Assembly (NCBI RefSeq): GCF_900106675.1 | Contig: NZ_FNOB01000007.1 | Span: 62,001 to 126,000, forward strand | Reading direction: 5' to 3' | DNA length: 64,000 bases | Origin: Allgaiera indica | GTDB lineage: Bacteria; Pseudomonadota; Alphaproteobacteria; Rhodobacterales; Rhodobacteraceae | Shown: piece by piece, positions 9,944 through 20,143 of the stretch | Position numbering within the stretch: the first letter of the stretch is position 1 | How the letters are laid out: each line of letters starts with the position of its first letter | The notes under the pieces: model-generated | What the model saw: only the letters and a program-made list of their open reading frames with translations | Database searches by the model: none | Told to the model about the DNA's origin: nothing | Translations under genes and position numbers: made by a program

Positions 9944-9973
9944 CTGTCATGAAACTGACATGTGATCCTGTCA
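9944..9973 (+). promoter_or_regulatory. Putative Pho box (PhoB site) upstream of the arsJ-like gene
   Basis: Directly after the hutC stop there are two 7-base direct repeats with an 11-base period, CTGTCAT (9944-9950) and CTGACAT (9955-9961). They are separated by GAAA, as in the classic PhoB box; only one base differs between the repeats. A third CTGTCA follows at 9968-9973 but is two bases off phase. The site is about 60 bases upstream of the arsJ-like start codon. Confidence 0.65.
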
Positions 9974-10030
9974 GGAGACCGGAGTAATCCGGCGCGGGGT
10001 GCCGGATCGTGTTCGCGGCGGAGGATTGTG

Positions 10031-11296
10031 GTGAAAGGGGCGGCCTATGCGGCGGTGACGGCGGCCTATTGGGCCTTCATGCTGACCGACGGCGCGATGC
10101 GCATGTTGGTGCTGCTGCATTTCAACAATCTGGGCTTTTCACCGATCACCCTGGCCTGGCTGTTCCTGCTGTACGAGATCGCGGGCGTCGCCACGACGCT
10201 GTCGGCGGGCTGGCTGGCGGCGCGCTTCGGGCTGGCGCCGACGCTTTACGGCGGGCTGGCGTTGCAGGTGGCGTCGCTGGCGGCGCTGACGCAGCTGGAT
10301 CCGGGTTGGACGCTGGCGGTCTCGGTCGCCTTCGTGATGGTGGTGCAGGGGCTTTCGGGTGTCGCCAAGGATCTGGCCAAGATGTCGGCCAAGAGCGCGG
10401 TGAAGCTTTTGGCGCCCGAAGCCGAGGGTGCGCTGTTTCGCTGGGTCGCGGCGCTGACCGGATCGAAGAACGCGGTCAAGGGGCTGGGTTTCGGCCTTGG
10501 TGCGATGCTGTTGGCGCTGGTCGGGTTCCGCCCGGCGCTTTGGGCGATGGCGATCGGGCTGGGGTTGATCCTGGTGGCGGTGGTGGCGTTCATGCCGCGC
10601 GGTCTGCCCGCGGGGCGCCGCGATGCCAAGTTCGCCGAGGTGTTTTCGAAAAACCGCGCGATCAACCGGCTGGCGGCGGCGCGGCTGTTTCTGTTCGGCG
10701 CGCGCGACGTCTGGTTCGTCGTCGGCATCCCGATCTATTTCGAAGGGGTGCTGTCCGACGGCACCCCGGCGGGGATGCGCGCGGCCTTCTTCGCGGTGGG
10801 CGGGTTCATGGCGCTGTGGGTGGTGCTGTACGGCGGCGTGCAGGCGGCCGCGCCGCGGCTGCTGCGCGCCAGCCACCGCCCCCGCGACGAATTGGTCGCC
10901 ATGGCCCGGCGCTGGGCCGGAGGGCTGGCGCTGATCCCCGCGGCGCTGGCGGCAGTGGCGCTGCTGGCGGGCGCGCCGGCGCTTTGGCTGACATTGGTGC
11001 TGGTCTTGGGTCTTCTGGCCTTCGGCTTTGTCTTTGCGGTGAATTCGTCGCTGCATTCCTACCTGATCCTGGCGCTCAGCCGCGGCGATCGGGTGACGAT
11101 GGATGTGGGCTTCTATTACATGGCCAATGCCGCCGGGCGGCTGGTGGGTACGCTGCTGTCGGGCCTGACCTATGAACTGGGCGGCCTGCCGCTGTGCCTG
11201 GCCACGGCCGCGGCGATGGCGGCGGCCAGCTGGCGTCTGGCCAGGGACATTCAGCCCGCCGGCCCCCCGGCGGCCAGCGGCTCCCTGTCGCGGTAG
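10031..11296 (+). CDS. arsJ: ArsJ-like organoarsenical efflux transporter (MFS)
   Basis: ArsJ exports 1-arseno-3-phosphoglycerate, made when a glyceraldehyde-3-phosphate dehydrogenase uses arsenate in place of phosphate. The product is about 421 residues and hydrophobic throughout, with roughly 12 membrane segments. It carries ArsJ-like stretches near the N-terminus (YWAFMLTDGAMRMLVLLHF), in the middle (LSGVAKDLAKMSAKSAVKLL) and at LTGSKNAVKGLGF. The GTG at 10031 was chosen because GGAGG (10020-10024) lies 6 bases before it. No GAPDH or ArsR gene is adjacent, unlike typical arsJ loci. The 3' end overlaps the convergent gene by 46 bases. Substrate is inferred by similarity. Confidence 0.78.
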   Translation: MKGAAYAAVTAAYWAFMLTDGAMRMLVLLHFNNLGFSPITLAWLFLLYEIAGVATTLSAGWLAARFGLAPTLYGGLALQVASLAALTQLDPGWTLAVSVAFVMVVQGLSGVAKDLAKMSAKSAVKLLAPEAEGALFRWVAALTGSKNAVKGLGFGLGAMLLALVGFRPALWAMAIGLGLILVAVVAFMPRGLPAGRRDAKFAEVFSKNRAINRLAAARLFLFGARDVWFVVGIPIYFEGVLSDGTPAGMRAAFFAVGGFMALWVVLYGGVQAAAPRLLRASHRPRDELVAMARRWAGGLALIPAALAAVALLAGAPALWLTLVLVLGLLAFGFVFAVNSSLHSYLILALSRGDRVTMDVGFYYMANAAGRLVGTLLSGLTYELGGLPLCLATAAAMAAASWRLARDIQPAGPPAASGSLSR

Positions 11297-11958
11297 AACC
11301 AGTTCGAGCCGCAGATCGCGGCGCCGAATTCCTGTTCCAGAAGCTCGGCGTCCTCTTCGCGCACCAGTTCGACATGGGTGATCAGCCCGGGCGATTTCAT
11401 CGCCGGGTTGTCGTGGATCTCCCACGCGCCTTGTGCCGCTTCGCGCAGCCGGGCGGCGAGGGCGTCGATATCGGCCTCGGTCAGCACCGCGCGCAGGCGG
11501 ATCGGGCTGGGGGCGGGGCGGCCATGCAGCAGCCCCGAGCGCGGCATCAGCCCCTGGCGCACCATGTCGGCCGCCCAAAGGTGGAAATCCCCCGCTGCAC
11601 CATCCAGGCGGCGGTGACGCACGTCGGTCTCATACCCCGCGACCATCAGCCGCCAGGCCTCTCCCAGAACCCCCGAGATCGCCGCATATTGGCCATCGAG
11701 CATCATGTGCGAGCAAAAGAAGGTCACGCCGCCGAATGCCGCCGTGGTCATGGCCCCCAAGGGGTTCAGCGGGCTGTCGTCCTGTCCCGGCGCGCGCTGC
11801 ACGAACTTGCCGGTATAGCCCAGTTCGCCATGGATGCCGGTGATGCACCAGGTCAGTTCATAATCCGGCTTCAGGCCCTTGCGAAAGAAGTCGCGGGCAT
11901 CGCCGGTGATATCGGGAAGGTCGGGGCCTGTCATGACACCAGTGAAGCGCAGAGCCAT
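11251..11958 (-). CDS. Uncharacterised protein, convergent with the arsJ-like gene
   Basis: I do not recognise this 235-residue protein. It has no signal peptide or membrane segment. Its middle has several aromatic and histidine-rich stretches (GGVTFFCSHMMLDGQYAA, DFHLWAADMVRQGLMP), and it ends in a short Gly/Pro tail. The start is uncertain: ATGs at 11988, 11958 and 11934 are all possible and none has a clear ribosome binding site. 11958 is taken because the 28-base tandem repeat at 11973-12043 then falls in the leader. The last 46 bases overlap the opposite-strand transporter gene. It follows ftsB on the same strand. Confidence 0.62.
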   Translation of the reverse strand: MALRFTGVMTGPDLPDITGDARDFFRKGLKPDYELTWCITGIHGELGYTGKFVQRAPGQDDSPLNPLGAMTTAAFGGVTFFCSHMMLDGQYAAISGVLGEAWRLMVAGYETDVRHRRLDGAAGDFHLWAADMVRQGLMPRSGLLHGRPAPSPIRLRAVLTEADIDALAARLREAAQGAWEIHDNPAMKSPGLITHVELVREEDAELLEQEFGAAICGSNWFYRDREPLAAGGPAG

Positions 11959-11972
11959 GCCGATGTCGAGCG

Positions 11973-12043
11973 CCCTTGGCGCCGCCATACAAGCCCTGCG
12001 CCCTTGGCGCCGCGATGCAAGCGCCGTACCCTTGGCGCCGCGT
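11973..12043. repeat. 28-base direct tandem repeat, about 2.5 copies
   Basis: The unit starts CCCTTGGCGCCGC and recurs at 11973, 12001 and 12029, exactly 28 bases apart. The first two units also share most of the second half (AT-CAAGC); the third is partial. It lies between the ftsB stop and the start of the uncharacterised gene on the minus strand. Copy number could affect the distance between any promoter and that start codon. In unit two the position equivalent to the upstream ATG reads ATC. Confidence 0.8.
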
Positions 12044-12049
12044 CGGCTG

Positions 12050-12352
12050 TTAGCGGATCACGATTTCGTCGGCCCGCATATAGCCCAGCACCTTGCGTAC
12101 CTGTTGATCCAGCAGATCGAGATCAAGGTAATTGTCGGTCAGCCGATGGGTCTTGTTCTTCAGCACCGCCAATTCTTCGCGCAACTGGTCGCGCTCGGCG
12201 GTCAACTGTTGGATATCGGCTTCGATCCGGACCCGGCGGAAGACGCCGTAATCGCCCTGCACGGCGGCAAAGGTGAAGTAGCTCGCCAGCACGAAGGCCA
12301 GCGAGTAGAAGATCACCGGGCCCAGGGCGGGCCGTCTTTGGCTATGGGCCAT
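12050..12352 (-). CDS. ftsB: FtsB/DivIC-like septum formation initiator
   Basis: FtsB links early and late divisome proteins through FtsL and FtsQ. The 100-residue product has a short cytoplasmic N-terminus, one membrane segment at about residues 11-30 (LGPVIFYSLAFVLASYFTFA) and a coiled coil after it (RIEADIQQLTAERDQLREEL), the standard FtsB plan. Length matches the family. It is divergent from the aidB-like gene, with 167 bases between the start codons. Confidence 0.85.
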   Translation of the reverse strand: MAHSQRRPALGPVIFYSLAFVLASYFTFAAVQGDYGVFRRVRIEADIQQLTAERDQLREELAVLKNKTHRLTDNYLDLDLLDQQVRKVLGYMRADEIVIR

Positions 12353-12398
12353 GCTGCGCCTCGATTTGCCTCTTCCCGCCCTCTGCTGGGGCGGTGAC

Positions 12399-12412
12399 GC
12401 AACGATAGTTGC
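12399..12412. promoter_or_regulatory. Short palindrome in the ftsB/aidB divergent region
   Basis: GCAAC-GATA-GTTGC is a perfect 5-base inverted repeat with a 4-base spacer, placed 47 bases from the ftsB start and 108 bases from the aidB-like start. It could be an operator for either gene; no regulator can be named from the sequence. Confidence 0.3.
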
Positions 12413-12519
12413 ACATGCGGGTTGCTTTGTGAATCCCGCGGACGCATGTTTTTCGCGTGACGCGGCGGAGCCTTGCGCATTGGCCCGGGCCCGAAGCGCA
12501 GATGACGAGGGAGGCGCCC

Positions 12520-14154
12520 ATGCTGCCCGGCCGCTCCGATCTTTCCGACCATGAGGTCACCAACCAGCCTCCGCTGCGCGGTGATGCCGATCTTTGGGCC
12601 GGCGACCCCGCGCTGGCCTGCGCCGCCGCGGCTGCCGGCGCGGATACCGCCCATCTGGCCGAGCGCGGTCGCGCCCTCGGCACCGCCGAGATGCGCGCCG
12701 CGGGGCGCGAGGCGATGCGCGTGCTGCCCGATCTGCGGCTGTTCGATGCCGGCGGCCGCCGGCTGGACGAGGTGGTCTTTCACCCGGCCTATCACCGGAT
12801 GATGGCCGCGGGGATCGGTGCGGGCTATGCCGCGCTGCCCTGGGAGGGCGCGCCCGAAGATCGCAAGCCGGGCGGCCACGCGACCCATGCGGCGCTGCTT
12901 TACATGCACAGCCAGGTCGAGCCCGGCTCCTGCTGTCCGATGACCATGACCTATGCCGCGGTACCGGCGCTGCGGGCCAGCCCGGATCTGGCGGCTCAGT
13001 GGGTGCCCAAGCTGACATCGCGCAGCTACGACCCTTCGGTCGCGCCGTTGAACCAGAAGGCGGGCGCCACGCTGGGCATGGCGATGACGGAAAAGCAGGG
13101 CGGGTCGGATCTGCGTTCGAACAGTACCCGGGCGGTGCCCGACGGCGCGGCCTATCGGCTGACCGGGCACAAATGGTTCTGCTCGGCGCCGATGTCGGAC
13201 GGTTTCCTGACGCTGGCCCAGGCCGAGGGGGGGCTGACTTGCTTTCTGGTGCCGCGCTGGCTGGAGGGAGAGCGTAACGCGATCCGGCTGATGCGGCTGA
13301 AGGACAAGCTGGGCAACCGTGCCAATGCGTCGTCAGAGATCGAATACGCGGGCGCGCTGGCCTACCGGCTGGGTGACGAGGGCGCAGGCGTGCGCACGAT
13401 CATCGAGATGGTGCATCACACAAGGCTCGACACGGCGGTGGCGCCGGCGGGGATCATGCGCGCCGCGCTGGCCGAGGCGCATCATTGGGTGGCGCGGCGC
13501 GTGGCCTTCCAGCGCAAGCTGGTCGATCAGCCGCTGATGCGATCGGTTCTGGCCGATCTGGTGCTGGATTGGGAAGGCGTGACAGCCCTGGGGATGCGCG
13601 TCGCGGCGGCCTTCGACAGCACTGCGCCGCAGGACCGCGCCTTCGCCCGCCTTGCCGTGGCGGTGGCCAAGTTCCTGTCGAACAAGCTGTGCCCGCAGGT
13701 CACGGTCGAGGCGATGGAGGTGATGGGCGGCATGGGCTATGTCGAGGACAGCGCCATGCCCTGGCTTTACCGCGAGGCGCCGCTGAATGGTATCTGGGAA
13801 GGCTCGGGCAACGTGATCTGCCTCGACATCCTGCGCACCCTGGCGCGCGAACCCGCGGCGGCAGAGGCAATGCGCGCGGAACTGAACGCCGCCACCGGCT
13901 CCGACCGCCGCTATGACGCGGCGCTCAAGGCCCATCTGGATCGTTGGCCCGGCCTGCCCGAAGAGGCCGAGGCCCGCTGGTTCGCCGAAAGCCTGGCCAC
14001 TCTGCTCACCGCCGCCACGCTGATCCGCCGCGCCCCGCCCGCGGTGGCCGACGGCTACGCAGCGGCCCGGCTCGACCGCCAGGGCGGCCGCGTCCCCGGC
14101 GCAGTGCGGGGCCTGGATGCCGGGGCGCTTCTCGCGCGGCTGGGCCCCGTGTGA
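12520..14154 (+). CDS. aidB: AidB-like acyl-CoA dehydrogenase
   Basis: AidB is an FAD protein of the acyl-CoA dehydrogenase superfamily induced by alkylation stress in E. coli. The 544-residue protein follows AidB across its length: FHPAYHRMM, QVEPGSCCPMTMTYAA, GMAMTEKQGGSDLRSNSTR, KDKLGNRANASSEIEY, EAMEVMGGMGYVEDS and LYREAPLNGIWEGSGNV. The ATG at 12520 is chosen because GAGGGAGG (12507-12514) lies five bases upstream; an ATG six codons earlier has no such signal. Similar proteins are sometimes annotated as isovaleryl-CoA dehydrogenase, so the role in alkylation response is by similarity only. Confidence 0.88.
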   Translation: MLPGRSDLSDHEVTNQPPLRGDADLWAGDPALACAAAAAGADTAHLAERGRALGTAEMRAAGREAMRVLPDLRLFDAGGRRLDEVVFHPAYHRMMAAGIGAGYAALPWEGAPEDRKPGGHATHAALLYMHSQVEPGSCCPMTMTYAAVPALRASPDLAAQWVPKLTSRSYDPSVAPLNQKAGATLGMAMTEKQGGSDLRSNSTRAVPDGAAYRLTGHKWFCSAPMSDGFLTLAQAEGGLTCFLVPRWLEGERNAIRLMRLKDKLGNRANASSEIEYAGALAYRLGDEGAGVRTIIEMVHHTRLDTAVAPAGIMRAALAEAHHWVARRVAFQRKLVDQPLMRSVLADLVLDWEGVTALGMRVAAAFDSTAPQDRAFARLAVAVAKFLSNKLCPQVTVEAMEVMGGMGYVEDSAMPWLYREAPLNGIWEGSGNVICLDILRTLAREPAAAEAMRAELNAATGSDRRYDAALKAHLDRWPGLPEEAEARWFAESLATLLTAATLIRRAPPAVADGYAAARLDRQGGRVPGAVRGLDAGALLARLGPV

Positions 14155-14192
14155 GGGTGGGGTCTGCGTGAGTGGTTTCCGGCCTCGGCGCC

Positions 14193-14244
14193 GGGGGTTT
14201 CACACCCCCGGACCCCCGTGGAGTATTTCCACCAAGATGAAGGG
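14193..14244 (+). repeat. Composite intergenic repeat, short form
   Basis: GGGGG-TTTCACA-CCCCC (14193-14209) is followed directly by GGACCCCCGTGGAGTATTTC and CCAAGATGAAGGG, ending at 14244. The central CCATTG block of the 5023 copy is absent. It lies between the convergent aidB-like and aldolase genes. In this copy GTGGA-GTATT-TCCAC also forms a small palindrome. It is nearly identical to the copy at 38492-38543. Confidence 0.8.
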
Positions 14245-14265
14245 AGAAGCCCCTGTTTTCACGTT

Positions 14266-14286
14266 GGCGCAAATACTCTCGGGGGT
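14266..14286 (-). repeat. Inverted partial copy of the repeat end block
   Basis: GGCGCAAATACTCTCGGGGG followed by TG is the reverse complement of a CCCCCGAGAGTATTTGCGCC end block. It lies 21 bases beyond the direct copy at 14193-14244, giving a head-to-head pair between two convergent genes. A similar pair lies between trpD and trpE. Confidence 0.5.
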
Positions 14287-14333
14287 GAGCCCGAATGGCG
14301 AGGGGGCAGACAGCCCCCTTCCTGGCCTTTCAA

Positions 14334-15263
14334 TCAGGCCTTGCCCTTGTAGATATCGACCAGCTTGCCCAGCATGTCGAGCGCGTCCTCGCGCGAGCGC
14401 TGGAAGGAGTTGCGCCCGATGATCGAGCCGTTGCCGCCGCCGTCGCGGATCGCGCGGGCGTCGTCATAGACCGAATCCGCGCCCTTCTTGGCACCGCCCG
14501 AGAACACCACGATCCGGCGCCCGCCGAAGGCCGCATCCATGCAGTGCCGCACTCGCGCCGCCTGGGTCGCGATGTCGATCTCTTGCGCCTCATAGACCTT
14601 CTTGGCCTCGCCTAGCATCAGATGATCGGTCGACAGCTTGATCTTGATGATATGCGCCCCCAGCAGCGCCGCGATCTGCGCCGCATAGGCCGCGATGTCG
14701 ATCGCCGTCTCGCCGTCCTTGGTGATCGCCTCGCCGCGCGGGTAGGACCAGATCACCGTGGCCACGCCCTTGGCCGCGGCCTCCTCGCGCATCGCGCTGA
14801 TCTCCTCGAACATGTCAAGTGCCATGTCCGAGCCGGGATAGATGGTGAAGCCGATGGCGGCGCAGCCCAGCCGCAGCGCGTCATCGACGCTCGCGGTGAT
14901 CGCCTGGTTCTTGCCCGCGGTCTCCGACATCAGCGAATTGGCCGAGTTCACCTTCAGGATCGTCGGGATCTGACCCGCGAAAGTGTCGGCACCGGCCTCG
15001 ATCATGCCCAGCGGCGCCGCATAGGCGTTCAACCCCGCATCGATCGCCAGCTGGTAGTGGTAATGCGGATCATAACCCGCCGGATTGGGCGCGAAGCTGC
15101 GCGCGGGGCCGTGCTCGAATCCCTGGTCGACCGGCAGGATGATCATCTTGCCGGTGCCGCCGAGCTTGCCGTTCATCAGGATCCGGCAAAGGTTGGCCTT
15201 CACGCCGGGCGTATCGCTTTCGTAATTCGCCAGGATCTTCTGAACCGTTCTCGTCGCCTTCAT
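14334..15263 (-). CDS. Class I fructose-bisphosphate aldolase (DhnA/FbaB type)
   Basis: The enzyme splits fructose 1,6-bisphosphate into two triose phosphates through a Schiff base. The 309-residue protein has the archaeal-type class I features ILPVDQGFEHGP near the N-terminus and GAHIIKIKLSTDHL, whose lysine is the likely Schiff-base residue, plus a phosphate loop (VVFSGGAKKGADSV). AAAGGA is well placed before the ATG at 15263. It is the last of a minus-strand set pgk, rhodanese, aldolase, so two glycolytic or Calvin-cycle enzymes are probably co-expressed. Confidence 0.92.
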   Translation of the reverse strand: MKATRTVQKILANYESDTPGVKANLCRILMNGKLGGTGKMIILPVDQGFEHGPARSFAPNPAGYDPHYHYQLAIDAGLNAYAAPLGMIEAGADTFAGQIPTILKVNSANSLMSETAGKNQAITASVDDALRLGCAAIGFTIYPGSDMALDMFEEISAMREEAAAKGVATVIWSYPRGEAITKDGETAIDIAAYAAQIAALLGAHIIKIKLSTDHLMLGEAKKVYEAQEIDIATQAARVRHCMDAAFGGRRIVVFSGGAKKGADSVYDDARAIRDGGGNGSIIGRNSFQRSREDALDMLGKLVDIYKGKA

Positions 15264-15364
15264 CGCAAAGGTCCTTTCGCTGAAAATGGGCCTGAAAAGC
15301 GGTCTAGAAGCCCCGGTGAAAACACGCAACGCCGGTTGCGCTAACGGTGCGCAATTCTCGCGCC

Positions 15365-15754
15365 TCAGTGCGGCTCCGGCTCGGTCACTTCCTGGCCCGC
15401 GCGGCGCCAGTCGCCAAAACCGCCGGTCAGGCTGGCCACGCGCAACCCCATGCGCTGCGCCACCTGCGCCGCCAGCAGCGACCGCCACCCCGAGGCGCAA
15501 TAGAACACGAACAGCTTGTCCTCGGCGAAATAGGGCTTGTGATAGGGGCTTTCCGGATCGATCCAGAATTCCAGCATCCCGCGTGGCGCCAGATGCGCCC
15601 CCGGGATCATCCCCTCGCGCGCCAGCTCGCGCGGGTCGCGGATGTCGACGAAAACCACATCCTCCCGCGCCCGCAGCGCCACGCCCTCTTCGGTCGAGAC
15701 CGAACGCACCTCGGCCTCGGCCTCGTCCAGCATCTGCCTGTAGCCGATCGCCAT
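15365..15754 (-). CDS. Rhodanese-like domain protein
   Basis: This is a single-domain rhodanese of 129 residues. The active-site loop is CASGWRS, with the cysteine in place, so it could carry persulfide sulfur. The domain ends (VVFVDIRDPRELAREGMIPG and TGGFGDWRRAG) are typical. The start at MAIGYRQML has an AGGGG ahead of it; an ATG six codons upstream is an alternative. It lies between pgk and the aldolase gene with gaps of 61 and 101 bases. Confidence 0.87.
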   Translation of the reverse strand: MAIGYRQMLDEAEAEVRSVSTEEGVALRAREDVVFVDIRDPRELAREGMIPGAHLAPRGMLEFWIDPESPYHKPYFAEDKLFVFYCASGWRSLLAAQVAQRMGLRVASLTGGFGDWRRAGQEVTEPEPH

Positions 15755-15815
15755 GGCGCCCCTGCCTTTCATTGTTCCCCAAATACGCCAGCGGCCGTGC
15801 CGCCTGCGCCCCGCC

Positions 15816-17009
<1,194 letters not shown>

Positions 17010-17215
17010 CGTTTCCTCCCGATCAGGTTGCGCGCCCATTCACACCGAACCCGGTGCCAAGGTCAACGGGTCGTGGCGGGACGAGGCGGCGGATCAGGGG
17101 ATTTCCCGCCTTCGGCACCGGATCCTGGCCGGGCGCAAGCAGCCTGCGGACCTTGGGTATTTCAGGGGCACAACAGACGGCCAGAGGGCCCGGCACCATC
17201 GCGGGGCTGGCCACC

Positions 17216-17250
17216 AAAGAAAACGGCGGGGCATATCCGCGCCCCGCCGC
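17216..17250 (-). terminator. Intrinsic terminator downstream of gltA
   Basis: Read on the minus strand, CGGCGGGGC and GCCCCGCCG form a perfect 9-base stem with an 8-base loop (arms at 17241-17249 and 17224-17232), followed by TTTTCTTT. It begins about 33 bases beyond the gltA stop codon. It separates gltA from pgk, so pgk should have its own promoter in the rest of this 273-base gap. Confidence 0.85.
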
Positions 17251-17282
17251 ATTCCGTGACCGTCCGATATGGGGCGTAGCCC

Positions 17283-18578
17283 CTAGCGTTTCGCGATATC
17301 GACGTAATCGCGCGCGGCCTCGCCGACGTACAGCTGGCGCGGGCGGCCGATCTTCTGGTTCTTGTCGCCGATCATCTCTTTCCACTGCGCGATCCAGCCC
17401 ACGGTGCGCGACAGCGCGAAGATCGGGGTGAACATCGCGGTCGGGAAACCCATCGCCTCGAGGATGATGCCCGAATAGAAATCGACGTTGGGATACAGCT
17501 TCTTCTCGATGAAGTACTCGTCCTCCAGCGCGATCCGCTCCAGCTCTTTGGCGACCTTCAGCGTCTCGTTGTTGTGGATGCCCAGCAGATCCAGCACCTC
17601 GTCGGCGCTTTCCTTCATCACCTTGGCGCGCGGGTCGAAGTTCTTGTAGACCCGGTGGCCAAAGCCCATCAGGCGGAAGGGATCGTTCTTGTCCTTCGCG
17701 CGGGCAACATATTCCGGGATCTTGTCGACCGTGCCGATGGTGCGCAGCATCTCCAGCGCCGCCTGGTTGGCGCCGCCATGGGCCGGGCCCCAGAGGCAGG
17801 CGATGCCGGCCGCGATGCAGGCAAAGGGGTTGGCCCCCGACGACCCCGCCAGACGCACCGTCGAGGTCGAGGCGTTCTGTTCGTGATCGGCGTGCAGGGT
17901 GAAGATCCGGTCCATCGCGCGGGCCAGGGCCGGTTCGATCTTGTAGGGCTCGGCCGGGACCGAGAAGCACATGTTGAGGAAGTTCGACGCGTAGTCGAGG
18001 TCATTGCGCGGATAGACGAAGGGCTGGCCGATCGAGTACTTGTAGGCCATCGCCGCGATCGTCGGCATCTTGGCGATCATGCGGATCGCCGCGACCTCGC
18101 GCTGCCATTCGTCGGTGACGTCGGTCGAATCGTGGTAGAAGGCCGACATCGCGCCGACCACGCCGACCATGGTCGCCATCGGATGCGCATCGCGGCGGAA
18201 GCCGCGGAAGAAATTGTGCATTTGCTCGTGCACCATGGTGTGGCGCGTGATGCGGTAGCTGAATTCGTCGTACTGCGCCTTGTCGGGCAGTTCGCCGTAA
18301 AGCAGCAGATAGCAGACCTCGATATAGTTCGACTGGCTCGCCAGCTGGTCGATCGGATAGCCGCGATACAGCAGTTCACCCTTGTCGCCGTCGATGAAGG
18401 TGATGGTCGATTCGCACGACGCGGTCGAGGTGAAGCCCGGATCGAAGGTGAACACATCGCCCTGCGCATAGAGCTTGCGGATGTCGATCACGTCCGGCCC
18501 CGCGCTGGGGCTCATGATCGGCAGCTCGATCGTCTTGCCGTCGAACTGCAAGGTCGCTTTCTTGTCGGTCTCCGCCAT
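17283..18578 (-). CDS. gltA: Citrate synthase
   Basis: GltA condenses oxaloacetate and acetyl-CoA at the entry to the TCA cycle. The 431-residue product is of the hexameric Gram-negative type. It contains the catalytic-site stretches [15 protein letters not shown] and [14 protein letters not shown]. The start at MAETDKK is taken. An ATG two codons earlier (18584) has AGGA slightly better spaced and may be the true start. An intrinsic terminator follows the gene. It is preceded by gltX on the same strand across 83 bases. Confidence 0.97.
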   Translation of the reverse strand: MAETDKKATLQFDGKTIELPIMSPSAGPDVIDIRKLYAQGDVFTFDPGFTSTASCESTITFIDGDKGELLYRGYPIDQLASQSNYIEVCYLLLYGELPDKAQYDEFSYRITRHTMVHEQMHNFFRGFRRDAHPMATMVGVVGAMSAFYHDSTDVTDEWQREVAAIRMIAKMPTIAAMAYKYSIGQPFVYPRNDLDYASNFLNMCFSVPAEPYKIEPALARAMDRIFTLHADHEQNASTSTVRLAGSSGANPFACIAAGIACLWGPAHGGANQAALEMLRTIGTVDKIPEYVARAKDKNDPFRLMGFGHRVYKNFDPRAKVMKESADEVLDLLGIHNNETLKVAKELERIALEDEYFIEKKLYPNVDFYSGIILEAMGFPTAMFTPIFALSRTVGWIAQWKEMIGDKNQKIGRPRQLYVGEAARDYVDIAKR

Positions 18579-18661
18579 CCTCATCCCTTTCCTGAAAGCC
18601 GGACGGGAAGGACCCCGCGCGGCATGTGAATGTCCGGCATGGGCCAGCGGGAAACGCCGCC

Positions 18662-20065
18662 TCAGCCCGCCGCGTCACCCAGACGCGCGACGGTTTCGTC
18701 GCGCCCGATGACGAGCATCATGTCGAAAACGCTGGGGGTCACCGTGCGCCCGGCGAGCGCGGCCCGAAGCGGCCCCGCAAGCTTGCCCAGGCCCAGGCCA
18801 TGCGCCTCGGCCACCTTGGCGACGGCGGCCTCCAGACCGTCCCGCGACCACGTAGCACTTTGCACCTGCGGCGTCAATTCGCCCAGTATACTACGGGATA
18901 CCGCATCCAGGGCCTTGGCCGATTTCTCATCCGGCCGGACTGGGCGGTCCGTCAGGACAAAGTGCGCTTTTTCAATGAGTTCCTCGAAGGTCTTCGCGCG
19001 CTCCTTGAGGCTGTACATGGCGCGCTCCAGCCCCTTCATCTGACGCGGAGTCAGGGCCGGACGGCCGGCGGCCTGCAGATAGGCGACCAGTTCTTGCAGC
19101 AGCGCGGCATCGTCCGCGGCGGCAATGTGCTGACCGCAGAGGTTTTCCAGTTTCTTGAAATCGAGCCGCGCCGGCGCGCGCCCGATTCCCGACAGATCGA
19201 ACCACTCCCTTGCCTGCGCGTCGGTGAAGAATTCGTCGTCGCCATGGCTCCAGCCCAGGCGCGCCAGATAGTTGCGCATCCCCGCCGCCGGATAGCCCAT
19301 GGCCTGGTATTCCTCGACCCCCAGCGCGCCGTGACGCTTCGACAGCTTCTTGCCGTCGGGGCCGTGGATCAGCGGGATATGCGCCCAGACCGGCACCGGC
19401 CAGCCCATCGCGCGATAGACCTGGGTCTGGCGCGCGGCATTGGTGAGGTGATCGTCGCCCCGCACCACATGGGTCACGCCCATGTCATGATCGTCCACCA
19501 CCACGGCCAGCATGTAGGTGGGTGTACCATCGGAACGTAAACAGACCATGTCATCAAGCTGATCGTTGCGGATCGTCACACGGCCCTGCACCTGGTCGTC
19601 GATTACCGTCTCGCCGTCGCGCGGCGCCTTCAGGCGGATCACGAAGGGCGCATCGGGATGAGTCGCGGGATCGGCGTCGCGCCAAGGGCTCTGGAACAGG
19701 GTCGAGCGGCCCTCGGCCTTCGCCGCCGCGCGGAAGGCCTCGATTTCTTCTTGGGACGAGAAGCACTTGTATGCCGCGCCGCGCGCCAGCATCTCGCGCG
19801 CGACCTCGGCATGACGGTCGGCGCGGGTAAACTGGCTGATCGGCTCGCCGTCCCAGTCGAGGCCCAGCCAGGTCAGCCCCTTGAGGATCGCCGCCGTCGC
19901 CTCGGGGGTCGAACGGGCACGGTCGGTATCCTCGATGCGCAACAGGAACCTGCCGCCCCGGCCACGCGCGTAAAGCCAGTTGAACAGCGCCGTGCGCGCC
20001 CCGCCGATATGCAGATAGCCGGTCGGCGAAGGGGCAAAACGGGTGACGACAGGCGCGTCTGACAT
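18662..20065 (-). CDS. gltX: Glutamyl-tRNA synthetase
   Basis: GltX charges tRNA-Glu. The 467-residue class I synthetase has the HIGH-type motif [13 protein letters not shown] near the N-terminus and the KMSKS-type motif KKLSKRHG. The C-terminal half is the alpha-helical anticodon-binding cage. The ATG at 20065 gives [16 protein letters not shown], the normal family start. Alphaproteobacteria often have two gltX copies and the sequence alone does not show whether this one also acts on tRNA-Gln. Confidence 0.95.
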   Translation of the reverse strand: MSDAPVVTRFAPSPTGYLHIGGARTALFNWLYARGRGGRFLLRIEDTDRARSTPEATAAILKGLTWLGLDWDGEPISQFTRADRHAEVAREMLARGAAYKCFSSQEEIEAFRAAAKAEGRSTLFQSPWRDADPATHPDAPFVIRLKAPRDGETVIDDQVQGRVTIRNDQLDDMVCLRSDGTPTYMLAVVVDDHDMGVTHVVRGDDHLTNAARQTQVYRAMGWPVPVWAHIPLIHGPDGKKLSKRHGALGVEEYQAMGYPAAGMRNYLARLGWSHGDDEFFTDAQAREWFDLSGIGRAPARLDFKKLENLCGQHIAAADDAALLQELVAYLQAAGRPALTPRQMKGLERAMYSLKERAKTFEELIEKAHFVLTDRPVRPDEKSAKALDAVSRSILGELTPQVQSATWSRDGLEAAVAKVAEAHGLGLGKLAGPLRAALAGRTVTPSVFDMMLVIGRDETVARLGDAAG

Positions 20066-20143
20066 GGGAGCGTTAACCTTTCGGAAACCATGAGGAAGGT
20101 AGGCTTGGCGCTTGTCTAGGCAAGAGAGGGGGGAAGGACAAGG

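Noticed and set aside
20111-20124. CTTGTCTAGGCAAG palindrome before comEC as a competence operator
   Set aside because: It is a single short near-palindrome with no matching site elsewhere in the window and no known regulator to link it to.
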